Part shown: in pieces, positions 17,094 through 24,939 of the stretch
Layout of the letters: each line of letters starts with the position of its first letter
Position numbering within the stretch: the stretch's first letter is position 1
NCBI RefSeq assembly: GCF_020697055.1
Contig: NZ_JAJFBP010000021.1
Location: forward strand, 1 to 64,000
Source: Panacagrimonas sp.
GTDB lineage: Bacteria > Pseudomonadota > Gammaproteobacteria > Nevskiales > Nevskiaceae
DNA: 64,000 bases
Direction of reading: 5' to 3'
Program-made: the position numbers and the translations under genes
The notes under the pieces: model-generated
What the model saw: the letters and a program-made list of their open reading frames with translations, nothing else
What the model was told of the DNA's origin: nothing
The model's database searches: none

Positions 17094-17157
17094 AGCCCCG
17101 GCGCAGCCCGGGATTGCGGATCGCACACGGAGCGCAACCCCGGGCTGCGCCCGGGCT
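17094..17157. repeat. Long imperfect inverted repeat (dispersed GC-rich palindrome)
   Basis: The two 25-nt arms (AGCCCCGGCGCAGCCCGGG... and its near reverse complement ending CTGCGCCCGGGCT) differ at about two positions and enclose a 14-nt loop. Such AGCCC(C/G)GGCGCAGCCCGGG palindromes are a dispersed repeat type in high-GC proteobacteria. It sits in the non-coding stretch 16914-17401, and no coding region in that stretch is supported. Confidence 0.65.
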
Positions 17158-17204
17158 CCGACGCTGCCGCATGCCGCGCCGGCGCCCCGACACGGGCGAA
17201 GAAC

Positions 17205-17246
17205 AAAAAAATGGGCGCTCGCGAAACAGGCATCCCGCGAGCGCCC
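17205..17246 (-). terminator. Intrinsic terminator downstream of the DUF1993 gene
   Basis: On the minus strand, an 11-bp perfect stem (GGGCGCTCGCG / CGCGAGCGCCC) with an approximately 12-nt loop is followed after two bases by a run of seven T. It lies about 155 nt downstream of the DUF1993 stop and before the LysE gene, so it should separate these two minus-strand units. Confidence 0.8.
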
Positions 17247-17401
17247 CTGGTCACACGTCGTGGCAGGAGCCGTGCGCCAATGGAAGCGGATCCCGACCGG
17301 AGGGACAGGACCCGTGCATCCAGGATGCGTTCGGTGTGCCACCGCAACAAGGCGGAGTCGCCCTTGCGTGAAGCTGTCGCGCGCTGCGAGGGCCTACCTG
17401 C

Positions 17402-17908
17402 TCACGCGTCGATCAGCGCGAGCGGACCGAGGTAGTCCATCTTGCCGACGTCGACGCCGTTGTGGCGCAAGATCGCGTACGCCATGCAGAGGTGGAAGTA
17501 GACGCTGGGGATCGTCATCTGCAGCAGATAGTCCGGTCCGACCATCACTTTTCCCGGCGCCCACGAAAAACTCACCCGCTGCGTCGCGGCATCGGCGAAT
17601 TCGGATTGCGTCACGCTCTGGGCGAACGCGATCGTCTTTCGGATGCGCTCGCGCACTTCTCCGATCGTTTTTTCGTCGTCTTCGTACTTCGGCGGCTTGC
17701 GTCCCGACAGCCAGGCCACGGCACCTTTGACGTAATCCGACGCGCTCTGCACCTGGTAGACGAAGTCCAGCATGTCGGGCGCGAGCCGGCTGGACAGCAG
17801 CACGGCGACGTCGAATTTCTTCGCCGCCGCATGCTGCTCGGCCTTGTCGAGCCAGACCAGCAGATTCTTCATGCCTTGCGTGCACTGCGCGATGGCCTGG
17901 TAGTACAT
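17402..17908 (-). CDS. DUF1993-family protein
   Basis: 168 residues starting MYYQAIAQCTQGMKNLLVWL. The pattern of a DinB-like helical fold, with SSRLAPDMLDFVYQVQSASD and VYFHLCMAYAILRHNGVDVGK, is typical of DUF1993 proteins of unknown function. It lacks a signal peptide. Its start is 2 nt after the stop of the small Cys-pair protein gene, so the two form a tight operon. Confidence 0.82.
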   Translation of the reverse strand: MYYQAIAQCTQGMKNLLVWLDKAEQHAAAKKFDVAVLLSSRLAPDMLDFVYQVQSASDYVKGAVAWLSGRKPPKYEDDEKTIGEVRERIRKTIAFAQSVTQSEFADAATQRVSFSWAPGKVMVGPDYLLQMTIPSVYFHLCMAYAILRHNGVDVGKMDYLGPLALIDA

Positions 17909-17910
17909 GG

Positions 17911-18096
17911 CTAGGCCTTCGCTCCGACGTTCGCGGACGCCCGCGCTTCACGCAGCTTCTGCGCGCATTCCTCGCAACACACTTCGACGATGTGCCGCCC
18001 GAAGCGGACCTTGATCGCCGAATCGTCGAGCTTGTAGTCGCAGACCGCGCAGGTCTTGCCGTCGTCCGCCGCCGTCTTCCTGCTGCTGGTGGCCAT
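17911..18096 (-). CDS. Small zinc-ribbon-like protein
   Basis: 61 residues starting MATSSRKTAADDGKTCAVCD. Two Cys pairs (CAVC and CCEEC, the latter preceded by HIVEV) about 25 residues apart look like a zinc- or metal-binding treble-clef/YHS-like mini-domain. The ATG has an AAGGAGAAC ribosome binding site directly upstream; an upstream in-frame start lacks one. It is coupled tightly to the DUF1993 gene. Function unknown. Confidence 0.75.
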   Translation of the reverse strand: MATSSRKTAADDGKTCAVCDYKLDDSAIKVRFGRHIVEVCCEECAQKLREARASANVGAKA

Positions 18097-18171
18097 TTGC
18101 GTTCTCCTTTGAGCCCCGATGCGGGGCACGACCAGTAGAACGCCCGCGCCGGACGCGCGCTTTCAGATTCT

Positions 18172-19002
18172 TTAGTGCCGGGTGGTGCGCTTGAATTCGG
18201 ACGGCGAGCGTCCGTAGGCCTGGCGAAACGCCGTCGTGAAATGGCTGTGGCTGGAAAAGCCCAGGTCCAGGCCCAACGCCGCGAGGTCGTCGCGGCCAGG
18301 CACCAGATCCAGCGCGCGCGCCAGGCGCAGCCGCAGGTGATAGCGATACAGCGGCACGCCCTCGACCTGCTGGAAAACCTGTGTCAGGTAGACCGGCGAG
18401 CCGCCGATCTGGTCGGCGATTTCCGCCAGCGTCCATCGCCGCGACAGGTCGCCGGCGAGCAGCAGCTTCACCCGGTCGACCAGGCGTGAACGTGCGGGGC
18501 TGGCGTCGGGATGATGCGAGGTGCGCGGACCGAGGCTGCGCGAAACCAGCGTCAGCAGCAGCGTTTCGGCCTCGAGGTGCTCCAGCGTGCCGTTCTCGAG
18601 CCCGTGCCGGATCAACGCGACGAGCGCCTGCGCGCGCGGATCGATGCGCAGGTGCTGCCGGTCGAATCGCAACGCGCCACCCGAGCGCGTCTGGATCGAG
18701 CGCGGCGCGAGCTCGTGCAGCAGCGGTTCGGAAAGCGCCACCACCAGGCTTCGATCACCGCCGTCGACCGGATGGCTGACCCGGTACGCCTCGCCCGCGT
18801 TGAAGAACTGCACGTGATTGGCGTCGGCCACGAACTGCCGGCTTCCCACGTGGCGCAGATAGGCGCCGCGATAGGGGAACACCAGCTGCGTGGCCGACGC
18901 GCATTCCTCCGCGCTGCGATGTCGACACGTCCCCGCGCACCGCACGTGCCGGACATCGAGCGTGTCCGTGTGCAGCAGGTGGGTGACGTGGAGTTCGGAC
19001 AT
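18172..19002 (-). CDS. AraC-family transcriptional regulator
   Basis: 276 residues. The C-terminal AraC/XylS double helix-turn-helix is clear: WTLAEIADQIGGSPVYLTQ and LGLDLGFSSHSHFTTAFRQA, ending YGRSPSEFKR. The N-terminal half is a cupin-like sensing region without a recognisable ligand. The start MSELHVTHLLHTDTLDV is favoured over an ATG 21 codons upstream because that extension is not family-like. It lies upstream of the zinc-ribbon/DUF1993 pair in the same direction, a possible target. Confidence 0.88.
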   Translation of the reverse strand: MSELHVTHLLHTDTLDVRHVRCAGTCRHRSAEECASATQLVFPYRGAYLRHVGSRQFVADANHVQFFNAGEAYRVSHPVDGGDRSLVVALSEPLLHELAPRSIQTRSGGALRFDRQHLRIDPRAQALVALIRHGLENGTLEHLEAETLLLTLVSRSLGPRTSHHPDASPARSRLVDRVKLLLAGDLSRRWTLAEIADQIGGSPVYLTQVFQQVEGVPLYRYHLRLRLARALDLVPGRDDLAALGLDLGFSSHSHFTTAFRQAYGRSPSEFKRTTRH

Positions 19003-19033
19003 GGCGGGAGTATCGGTGCCGCGTCGCCAACCC

Positions 19034-21514
19034 TCAACCGCCATCCACCCCATCCAGCAGCCCACGCACCGCCGCGGTCAGGCGCTCCAGCGGGAACGGT
19101 TTTCTCAGCACCAACATTCCCGCGTCGAGATGGCCCTTGCCGATCAGCGACTGCTCGGCGTAGCCGGTGGCGAACAGCACCTTGAGATCCGGCCGCATCG
19201 CGCGCGCGAGGTTGGCGACTTCGCGGCCGTTGAGGCCGCCCGGCAGTCCTACGTCGGTGATCAGCAGATCGATGTCCGCGGTGGACTTGAGGATCTCGAG
19301 CCCCTCGTGTCCGTCGGCCGCCTCGATCACCCGGTAACCCTCCTCGCCCAGCACCAGCGCGATCACTTCGCGAATGCCGGGCTCGTCGTCGATCACCAGG
19401 ACCGATTCGCGCTGATGCGGCGGCGTCTGCAATTCCTCATTGCTCTTCGCGGCCGGTCCCGATTCGGGATGGGCGTCGCCCAGGTGGCGCGGGAACCGCA
19501 GGCACACCGTCGTTCCCCTGCCGATCTCGGACTGGAGCTGCATGTGGCCGCCGGACTGGTGCACGAAACCCTGGATCATCGACAAGCCCAGGCCCGTTCC
19601 CTGCCCCAGCGGCTTGGTGGTGAAGAACGGATCGCAGGCGCGGCCCAGGACCTCGGGCGACATGCCGACGCCGGTGTCGATCACGCGCAGCGTGACGTAG
19701 TCACCGGCAGGCTCGTGCTCGTCGAGCGTCTCGAGGCGCAGCCGTCCGCCGTCGGGCATCGCGTCGCGTGCGTTGATCGTCAGGTTCAGCAACGCGCTTT
19801 CGAGCTGCGCCGGATCGATCTGCGTGGAGCCGATCCGCTCCTGGCAGGCGACCTCGACCGCGATGTGCGGCCCGACGGTCCTGCGGATCAGGTCCTCGAG
19901 TCCGAGCACGAGCCGGCTGATGTCGGTGGGCCGCGGATCGAGCTGCTGCTGACGGGCGAAGGCGAGCAGTCGCTGCGTCAGCGCGGCACCGCGCTGGGCC
20001 GATTGCTGCGCCACGCGGATCAACGGCTCGACGTTGAGGTCGGAAACGCCCGCACGCTCGAGCCGCAACTGCACCAGCTCCAGGCTGCCCGTGATGCTGG
20101 CCAGCAGATTGTTGAAGTCGTGCGCGACTCCGCCGGTCATCTGCCCGAGTGCTTCCATCTTCTGCGACTGGCGCAGCGCCGCCTGCGCGGACTCCAGTTC
20201 CTTTTCCGCGATCTTCTCGGTGGTGATGTCGCGACCCATGCCGTAGATGACCTCGCCCTCCATCACCGCGACCCAGCTGATCCAGCGATAGCTGCCGTCC
20301 TTGTGGCGAACGCGGTTGGGCACGCGCAACGCGGGTGTCGACGCATCGATCGAGTAGAACGCGGCGCGCGACATTTCCAGGTCGTCCGGGTGCAGCAGCG
20401 CGAGCAGATCCTTGCCCCGCAGTTCCTCCTCCGACCAGCCGAGCACGCGCGACCACGCGGGATTGACGGCCAGCAGATGCGCGTGGCGATCCACCGAGCC
20501 GAGCAGGTCCGGCGACAGGCGCCAAACCTGCCCGCGCGTGAAGCTGCGCTCCAGCACCTGGCGTTCGAGATCGGCGTTGAGTTCGCGCAGGCGTGCTTCG
20601 GTTGCGCGCATCGCGGCTTCGGACTCCGCGCGCGCGGTGACGTCGGCGCCTTCGACGAAGACGCCGGTCACACGGCCGTCGACGTCCTTCAACGGCTGCA
20701 GCACGAAATCAATCCAGCGTTCCAGCGCGGGGCCGCCGTCCGGCGGCGCGACGGTGTAGCGCGCGCTGGTGGCGGAGTAGGCCTTGCCGGTGCGGAACAC
20801 CTCGTCGAGCTGCCGCAGGTAGCCCTGGGCGACCGCATCGGGCAGGACTTCGGCGATCGTGCGACCGACGACCTGATCGCGTGCCACCAACCGCCGATAT
20901 CCCGGGTTGGCGAGCACGATGCGGTGCTCCGGCCCCTGCATCAGCGCCATGAACGTCGGCGCCTGCTCGAAGAGCTGGCGCAGCTGTTCGCGTTCGTCCT
21001 GCAGCGCGCGACGCGCCAGCACCGACTGCGTGGTCTCGAACACCACCGCCATCACGCCGGCCGGCTTTCCGTCCTCGGCGATCACCGGTGAGTAGTAGAG
21101 ATTCATCCAGCCGGACTCGAGGCGTCCGTGCCGGCGCAACACGAGCTCGCGATCCTGGTAGGCAAGCGTGCCGCCCGCGAGGCCGACGCGCATCACGTTG
21201 TCGTTGAAATCGGCGACTTCCGGCCAGCCTTCACGAACCTTGGATCCGAGCAGCGACGGATGGCGTGTGCCGGCGAAATCGGCGTAGCCGTCGTTGTAGA
21301 TCATCACGCCGTCGACGCCCCACAGCAGCACCTTGGCCACCGGCGATCGCAGCATGTATTCAACGGTGGTCCGCAGGCTCGATGGCCACTGATGGATCGG
21401 CCCCAGCGGCGTCGCGCCCCAGTCGAACTGGCGCACCCGGAGCGCCATCTCGCCCGGCGCATCCGCAAGGAAGTCCGATGAAGATCCGGCGGAAGCGGCG
21501 ACGGTCGTGTTCAC
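19034..21514 (-). CDS. Hybrid sensor histidine kinase with three PAS domains and C-terminal receiver
   Basis: 826 residues. Three PAS-like domains (about 30-155, 175-300, 340-455) are followed by a HisKA domain whose phosphoacceptor His lies in GGVAHDFNNLLASITGS. A HATPase domain (DTGVGMSPEVL, GQGTGLGLSM) and a C-terminal receiver (VLVIDDEPG, phosphoacceptor Asp in LLITDVGLPGGLNG) complete it. No transmembrane segment is seen, so it is probably a cytoplasmic sensor. It lies downstream of the ATP-grasp/TauD operon on the same strand after a 151-bp gap. No dedicated response regulator with a DNA-binding domain is adjacent. Confidence 0.93.
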   Translation of the reverse strand: MNTTVAASAGSSSDFLADAPGEMALRVRQFDWGATPLGPIHQWPSSLRTTVEYMLRSPVAKVLLWGVDGVMIYNDGYADFAGTRHPSLLGSKVREGWPEVADFNDNVMRVGLAGGTLAYQDRELVLRRHGRLESGWMNLYYSPVIAEDGKPAGVMAVVFETTQSVLARRALQDEREQLRQLFEQAPTFMALMQGPEHRIVLANPGYRRLVARDQVVGRTIAEVLPDAVAQGYLRQLDEVFRTGKAYSATSARYTVAPPDGGPALERWIDFVLQPLKDVDGRVTGVFVEGADVTARAESEAAMRATEARLRELNADLERQVLERSFTRGQVWRLSPDLLGSVDRHAHLLAVNPAWSRVLGWSEEELRGKDLLALLHPDDLEMSRAAFYSIDASTPALRVPNRVRHKDGSYRWISWVAVMEGEVIYGMGRDITTEKIAEKELESAQAALRQSQKMEALGQMTGGVAHDFNNLLASITGSLELVQLRLERAGVSDLNVEPLIRVAQQSAQRGAALTQRLLAFARQQQLDPRPTDISRLVLGLEDLIRRTVGPHIAVEVACQERIGSTQIDPAQLESALLNLTINARDAMPDGGRLRLETLDEHEPAGDYVTLRVIDTGVGMSPEVLGRACDPFFTTKPLGQGTGLGLSMIQGFVHQSGGHMQLQSEIGRGTTVCLRFPRHLGDAHPESGPAAKSNEELQTPPHQRESVLVIDDEPGIREVIALVLGEEGYRVIEAADGHEGLEILKSTADIDLLITDVGLPGGLNGREVANLARAMRPDLKVLFATGYAEQSLIGKGHLDAGMLVLRKPFPLERLTAAVRGLLDGVDGG

Positions 21515-21665
21515 CCGCGCACTCTACCGTGGGTCACCGCGCGCGCTTTGCGCGGCGCGGTTGCTGCAGCGTTGCGCTCGTGGACACGCCCGATACACCG
21601 GCCGCCGTCGCGTCACGCAGTCCGCGGTGACCGCCGACGCTCTATGCAGTTCGCAAGGATCGGTC

Positions 21666-22502
21666 TCAGGGGCCGGCGATCGTGGTCCGGTGCAGCAGGC
21701 GGTCGTGGCCCGCGTAGCCGCCGGTGGCGGCGTGCAGCACCGAACGGTTGTCCCACACCACCAGCATGTTCGGCTGCCACCGATGCCGGTACTGGAACGC
21801 CTCACGCGTCTGCCATCGGTACAGCTCGGCCAGCAGGGGCCCGGACAGCGCGTCGTCCATGTCCACGATGCCGACGATGTATCCCAGGCAGCTGAATACG
21901 CCTGGGCGGCCGGTCTCGGGATGTGGGCGGATCAGCGGATGTCGCTGCGTGTTCTCGGCATCCTTCGACGGGCGGAACACCATCGATCGGTCCTTCGCAT
22001 CCCCGGCGCCGTACATGCCGTTCGGCGCGTAGGCGCGGCGCGCGGAGTGGATCGCGATGCGCCCTTCGATGCGCGCACGCAGCCTCGGCGGCATCGCGTC
22101 CAGCGCCGCATGCTGGTTGGCGAACAGCGTGTCGCCACCGACCGGTGGAATCGTGATGCCGTACAGGCAGGTGCCGGCCGGAGGGATCGCCTGGAAGCTC
22201 CAGTCGCTGTGCCATGTTTCGGCGAACAAAGGCGAGGTCTCGTCGGCGCGCCGCCGCACCGCGACGACGTGCTCGCGTCCCGGTATCGGCGCGATGAACG
22301 GGTCGTCGCCAAACCCGCCGAAGCAGCGCGTGAAGCGTTCCAGGTCGTCGTCGTCCAGCGCCTGGTCGGGGAACACCAGCACGTGATGTTCGAGCCAGGC
22401 CGCGCGAAGCCCGGCGACCGTGTCCGCATCCAGCGGCCGCGACAGGTCCACACCCGTCACGCGCGCGCCGCAGGATTGGCCGGAACGTTCGACCTGGATC
22501 AT
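21666..22502 (-). CDS. TauD/TfdA-family Fe(II)/2-oxoglutarate-dependent dioxygenase
   Basis: 278 residues starting MIQVERSGQSCGARVTGVDL. The iron facial triad is visible: HxD in ETWHSDWSF and the distal His in NRSVLHAATGGY, with the 2-oxoglutarate-binding Arg in LLHRTTIAG. The family includes taurine and 2,4-D dioxygenases and amino-acid or peptide hydroxylases. The start codon overlaps the stop of the ATP-grasp gene, so it is translationally coupled to a predicted ligase. This context suggests oxidation of an amino-acid-derived product rather than sulfonate scavenging (inference). Confidence 0.88.
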   Translation of the reverse strand: MIQVERSGQSCGARVTGVDLSRPLDADTVAGLRAAWLEHHVLVFPDQALDDDDLERFTRCFGGFGDDPFIAPIPGREHVVAVRRRADETSPLFAETWHSDWSFQAIPPAGTCLYGITIPPVGGDTLFANQHAALDAMPPRLRARIEGRIAIHSARRAYAPNGMYGAGDAKDRSMVFRPSKDAENTQRHPLIRPHPETGRPGVFSCLGYIVGIVDMDDALSGPLLAELYRWQTREAFQYRHRWQPNMLVVWDNRSVLHAATGGYAGHDRLLHRTTIAGP

Positions 22503-23515
22503 CAACGCTTGCGCCGCAGGGCCTGGTTGACGAGCTTGCGGATCAGGGCCGGATACGTGATGCCGACCTTGCTCGCCGACTGCGCCAGCTCGTCGTCCTT
22601 GGCGATGCAAGGGTTCACGTTGGGCTCGATCACGTAGACCTGCCCGGCAGGGGTCACGCGCAGGTCGAAGCGCGCATAGCTGCGGATGTTGAGCGCGCGG
22701 TACGCGTGCTTGCATTTCTCCACGATGCGCGCCTCCAGCTCCGCGTCGAGCGGCTGGGCGAAGTCGTTGGCGATGCCCCATTTCGCGCGGTACGCGTCGT
22801 CCCACTTGGCCTTGTAGGTGGCGATGCGCGGCTCGTCCTCGGCCTGCTGGCCGAACGTCATCTCGCGCGCCGGCAGCACGCGCAGCGCGCGATCGCCGAT
22901 CACGCTCACGTACAGCTCGCGGCCCTCGATGTATTCCTCGGCGATGGCGTCGAGGTTCATGCGCTCGTGGATCATCTGCACGCGCGCGAACAGGCTCTTC
23001 TCGTCGTCCACGACCGAGGCCTGCGAGATGCCGCGCGACGCCTCCTCGGTCAGCGGCTTGACGATGCAGGGCAGCTTGAGCGTCTTGGGTAGCCAGACCT
23101 TGTGGCCGCGGTAGTACGTGTGGAAGCGCGGCACCCTGACCTTGTGGAAGCGCAGGATCTTCTTGCACAGCGCCTTGTCGTTGCACAGGAACAGCGAGGT
23201 CGACGACGCCCCGGTGTACGGGATGTCGAACAGTTCGATCAGCGCCGCGATGTTCTTGTCCCACTGCGTGACGTTGTGGAAGGTCTCGCACAGATTGAAG
23301 ATCACGTCCGGCTTGAAGTCGCGCACCGCGTCGAACAGCAGGCGCGCGTCGTCGTACAGGCTCAGTCGCTTCACCTCGTAGCCGCTTTCGAGCAGCGCGT
23401 TGTAGACGTCATTCTCGGTGTAGGCGCCTTCGGGATCGGCGAATTCGGTGGCGTAGTCGTAGTCCGGCGGCACCGCGTACGGCAGGTCGAACACCATCAG
23501 CACCTTGGTGGCCAT
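22502..23515 (-). CDS. ATP-grasp ligase, D-Ala-D-Ala ligase-like
   Basis: 337 residues starting MATKVLMVFDLPYAVPPDYD. The D-Ala-D-Ala ligase-type ATP-grasp fold is seen in FKPDVIFNLCETFHNV, the substrate loop IPYTGASSTSLFLCNDKALC, the ATP-binding Lys segment LPCIVKPLTEEASRGIS and the metal ligands RFDLRVTP...YVIEPNVNP. It is not the housekeeping Ddl: the N-terminus and neighbours differ and no cell-wall genes are near. It should ligate a carboxylate to an amine via acyl phosphate. It lies 4 nt after the metallopeptidase gene and overlaps the dioxygenase gene. Confidence 0.86.
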   Translation of the reverse strand: MATKVLMVFDLPYAVPPDYDYATEFADPEGAYTENDVYNALLESGYEVKRLSLYDDARLLFDAVRDFKPDVIFNLCETFHNVTQWDKNIAALIELFDIPYTGASSTSLFLCNDKALCKKILRFHKVRVPRFHTYYRGHKVWLPKTLKLPCIVKPLTEEASRGISQASVVDDEKSLFARVQMIHERMNLDAIAEEYIEGRELYVSVIGDRALRVLPAREMTFGQQAEDEPRIATYKAKWDDAYRAKWGIANDFAQPLDAELEARIVEKCKHAYRALNIRSYARFDLRVTPAGQVYVIEPNVNPCIAKDDELAQSASKVGITYPALIRKLVNQALRRKR

Positions 23516-23519
23516 GGCC

Positions 23520-24599
23520 TCAGCCCTTGCCCTTGGCGCTGCCGCGCAGGCGGTTGGTGTAGCGGTAGTTCATCAGCAGCGTCGTCAGGTAGCTCGAGAG
23601 CTGGAGCACGGCCACGGTTTCAGGGTCCCCGGTCACGAGTTTGAGTGCGCGGCAGCGCTGCAGCACCGCCTTGTAGACCTGGTTGACCATGAAACGGCTC
23701 TCGCCGGTCCATGACGACACCGACGTCAGCAGCGCCTTGTGGTGCGCGTGCAGCAGCTGGTCCACCCGGCGACGCGTCTCGTCCTTCGCGGCGGCGGTGT
23801 CGAACATCAGGCGCAGGTTGTCGTCGTGAAACTCCGGAAAGTCCTCGGCCTCGGTGTGCCGGCGCTTGCGGTAGTAGCGGCCGAGCGTGCTGCGGATCGA
23901 CGTGATCTTCCACAGCTGGCGTCCGCGGGCCTTGAGCGGCGGCTTGCCGGCGATGCTGGCCATCAGCTTGTCGACGAACATCAGCTTGTCCAGCGCCTTC
24001 CAGCCCGCGTACTGCGTGCGCCAGTCGAGCCCGGGCGTGAGCCAGACCGCGAAGGTCTCGACGAAGTCCTCGTCGGGGTGGTACTGCGCGTAGTAGAAGT
24101 CGAGGTGGCGCACGAAGCTGCGGCTGTAGGGCCGGAAGCGATACGTCTCCTCGTAGGCCTCGGACGAGCGGCCGAACACCTTCTGCCAGCTGCGGCGCTT
24201 GTTGAGTCCGAACGCGTAGCTGAGCGCATGACCGGCCTCGTGGCGCAGCAGCTTCATGCACCACTCCTCGGTATCGCCCTCGGCCTCGAGCATCATCTTT
24301 TTCTGCAGCGCGATCAGGCGCGGATGGGCGAGGTAGAACGGGATCCCGATGACCGGCTCGCCTTCCGGCGTCAGCCACTCGTCGGCGAGGTAGCAGCGCG
24401 GCGCAAAGCGGATGTTGCGAGCCGCGAGTTCGTGGTGCAGCTGTGCGACCTTGGATTCGAGCCAGGTGCCTTCGATGCGGACGGGGAGCTGGCTCAGGCG
24501 CAGGTCGAGCAGGGCCGATTCGGAGATCGTCGCGAGGTCCGGGATCTCGGGGACGACCGGTTCCGTCGACGGCGAGACTTCGGGGTGGTCATCGGCCAT
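23520..24599 (-). CDS. Putative zinc metallopeptidase (HEAGH motif)
   Basis: 359 residues starting MADDHPEVSPSTEPVVPEIP. The zinc motif HEAGH in LLRHEAGHALSYAFGL, and a downstream acidic EDFVETFAVWLTPG that may supply a third ligand, mark a gluzincin-like fold related to the 'putative zinc-binding metallopeptidase' family. The C-terminal 120 residues are basic (YYRKRRH, RLRGSAKGKG). No signal peptide or membrane segment is visible, so it is probably cytoplasmic. It is the first gene of a tight operon with the ATP-grasp ligase and dioxygenase. The substrate is unknown; the protein may act as a tailoring peptidase or scaffold. Confidence 0.78.
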   Translation of the reverse strand: MADDHPEVSPSTEPVVPEIPDLATISESALLDLRLSQLPVRIEGTWLESKVAQLHHELAARNIRFAPRCYLADEWLTPEGEPVIGIPFYLAHPRLIALQKKMMLEAEGDTEEWCMKLLRHEAGHALSYAFGLNKRRSWQKVFGRSSEAYEETYRFRPYSRSFVRHLDFYYAQYHPDEDFVETFAVWLTPGLDWRTQYAGWKALDKLMFVDKLMASIAGKPPLKARGRQLWKITSIRSTLGRYYRKRRHTEAEDFPEFHDDNLRLMFDTAAAKDETRRRVDQLLHAHHKALLTSVSSWTGESRFMVNQVYKAVLQRCRALKLVTGDPETVAVLQLSSYLTTLLMNYRYTNRLRGSAKGKG

Positions 24600-24939
24600 T
24601 ACGGCTCCAAGGATTCGATCGCGAGCGGAATGTGCGCCGACTGCAAAAGGGGGTCATGCCGGATTATTACCGCGCCCGGCGGTGGATGGTCGGCGGGTGC
24701 ACCCGCGTCGGTCGGCACGGCGGAAGGGGTTGCGGGTCGGCTCCGCCCGCCGGCCACGCTTGCCGCCAGGCCGCGTGGCCTCGGCCACCGTGCTTGGTTA
24801 GCATCGGCGTACCGCATGCTCCGCCGCCCATGACGTTCAACTGTCTTGCGTCCGGGCGCGCCGTCTCTTCCACGGGACCCGGTGTCGCCTGTCTTGAACT
24901 GGCCACGTTTCCCCGGCCGAATCGGGAGCGCGCGCGCTG
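24600..24939. other. Intergenic region between divergent metallopeptidase and sensor kinase genes
   Basis: 340 bp without a supported gene. It must hold both divergent promoters. I see no convincing sigma-54 site, long palindrome or intrinsic terminator. Confidence 0.5.

Noticed and set aside
18890..21091. A 733-codon open frame opposite the hybrid histidine kinase
   Set aside because: Antisense shadow; composition is His/Arg/Gln-rich and without motifs, while the kinase strand is fully motif-supported.
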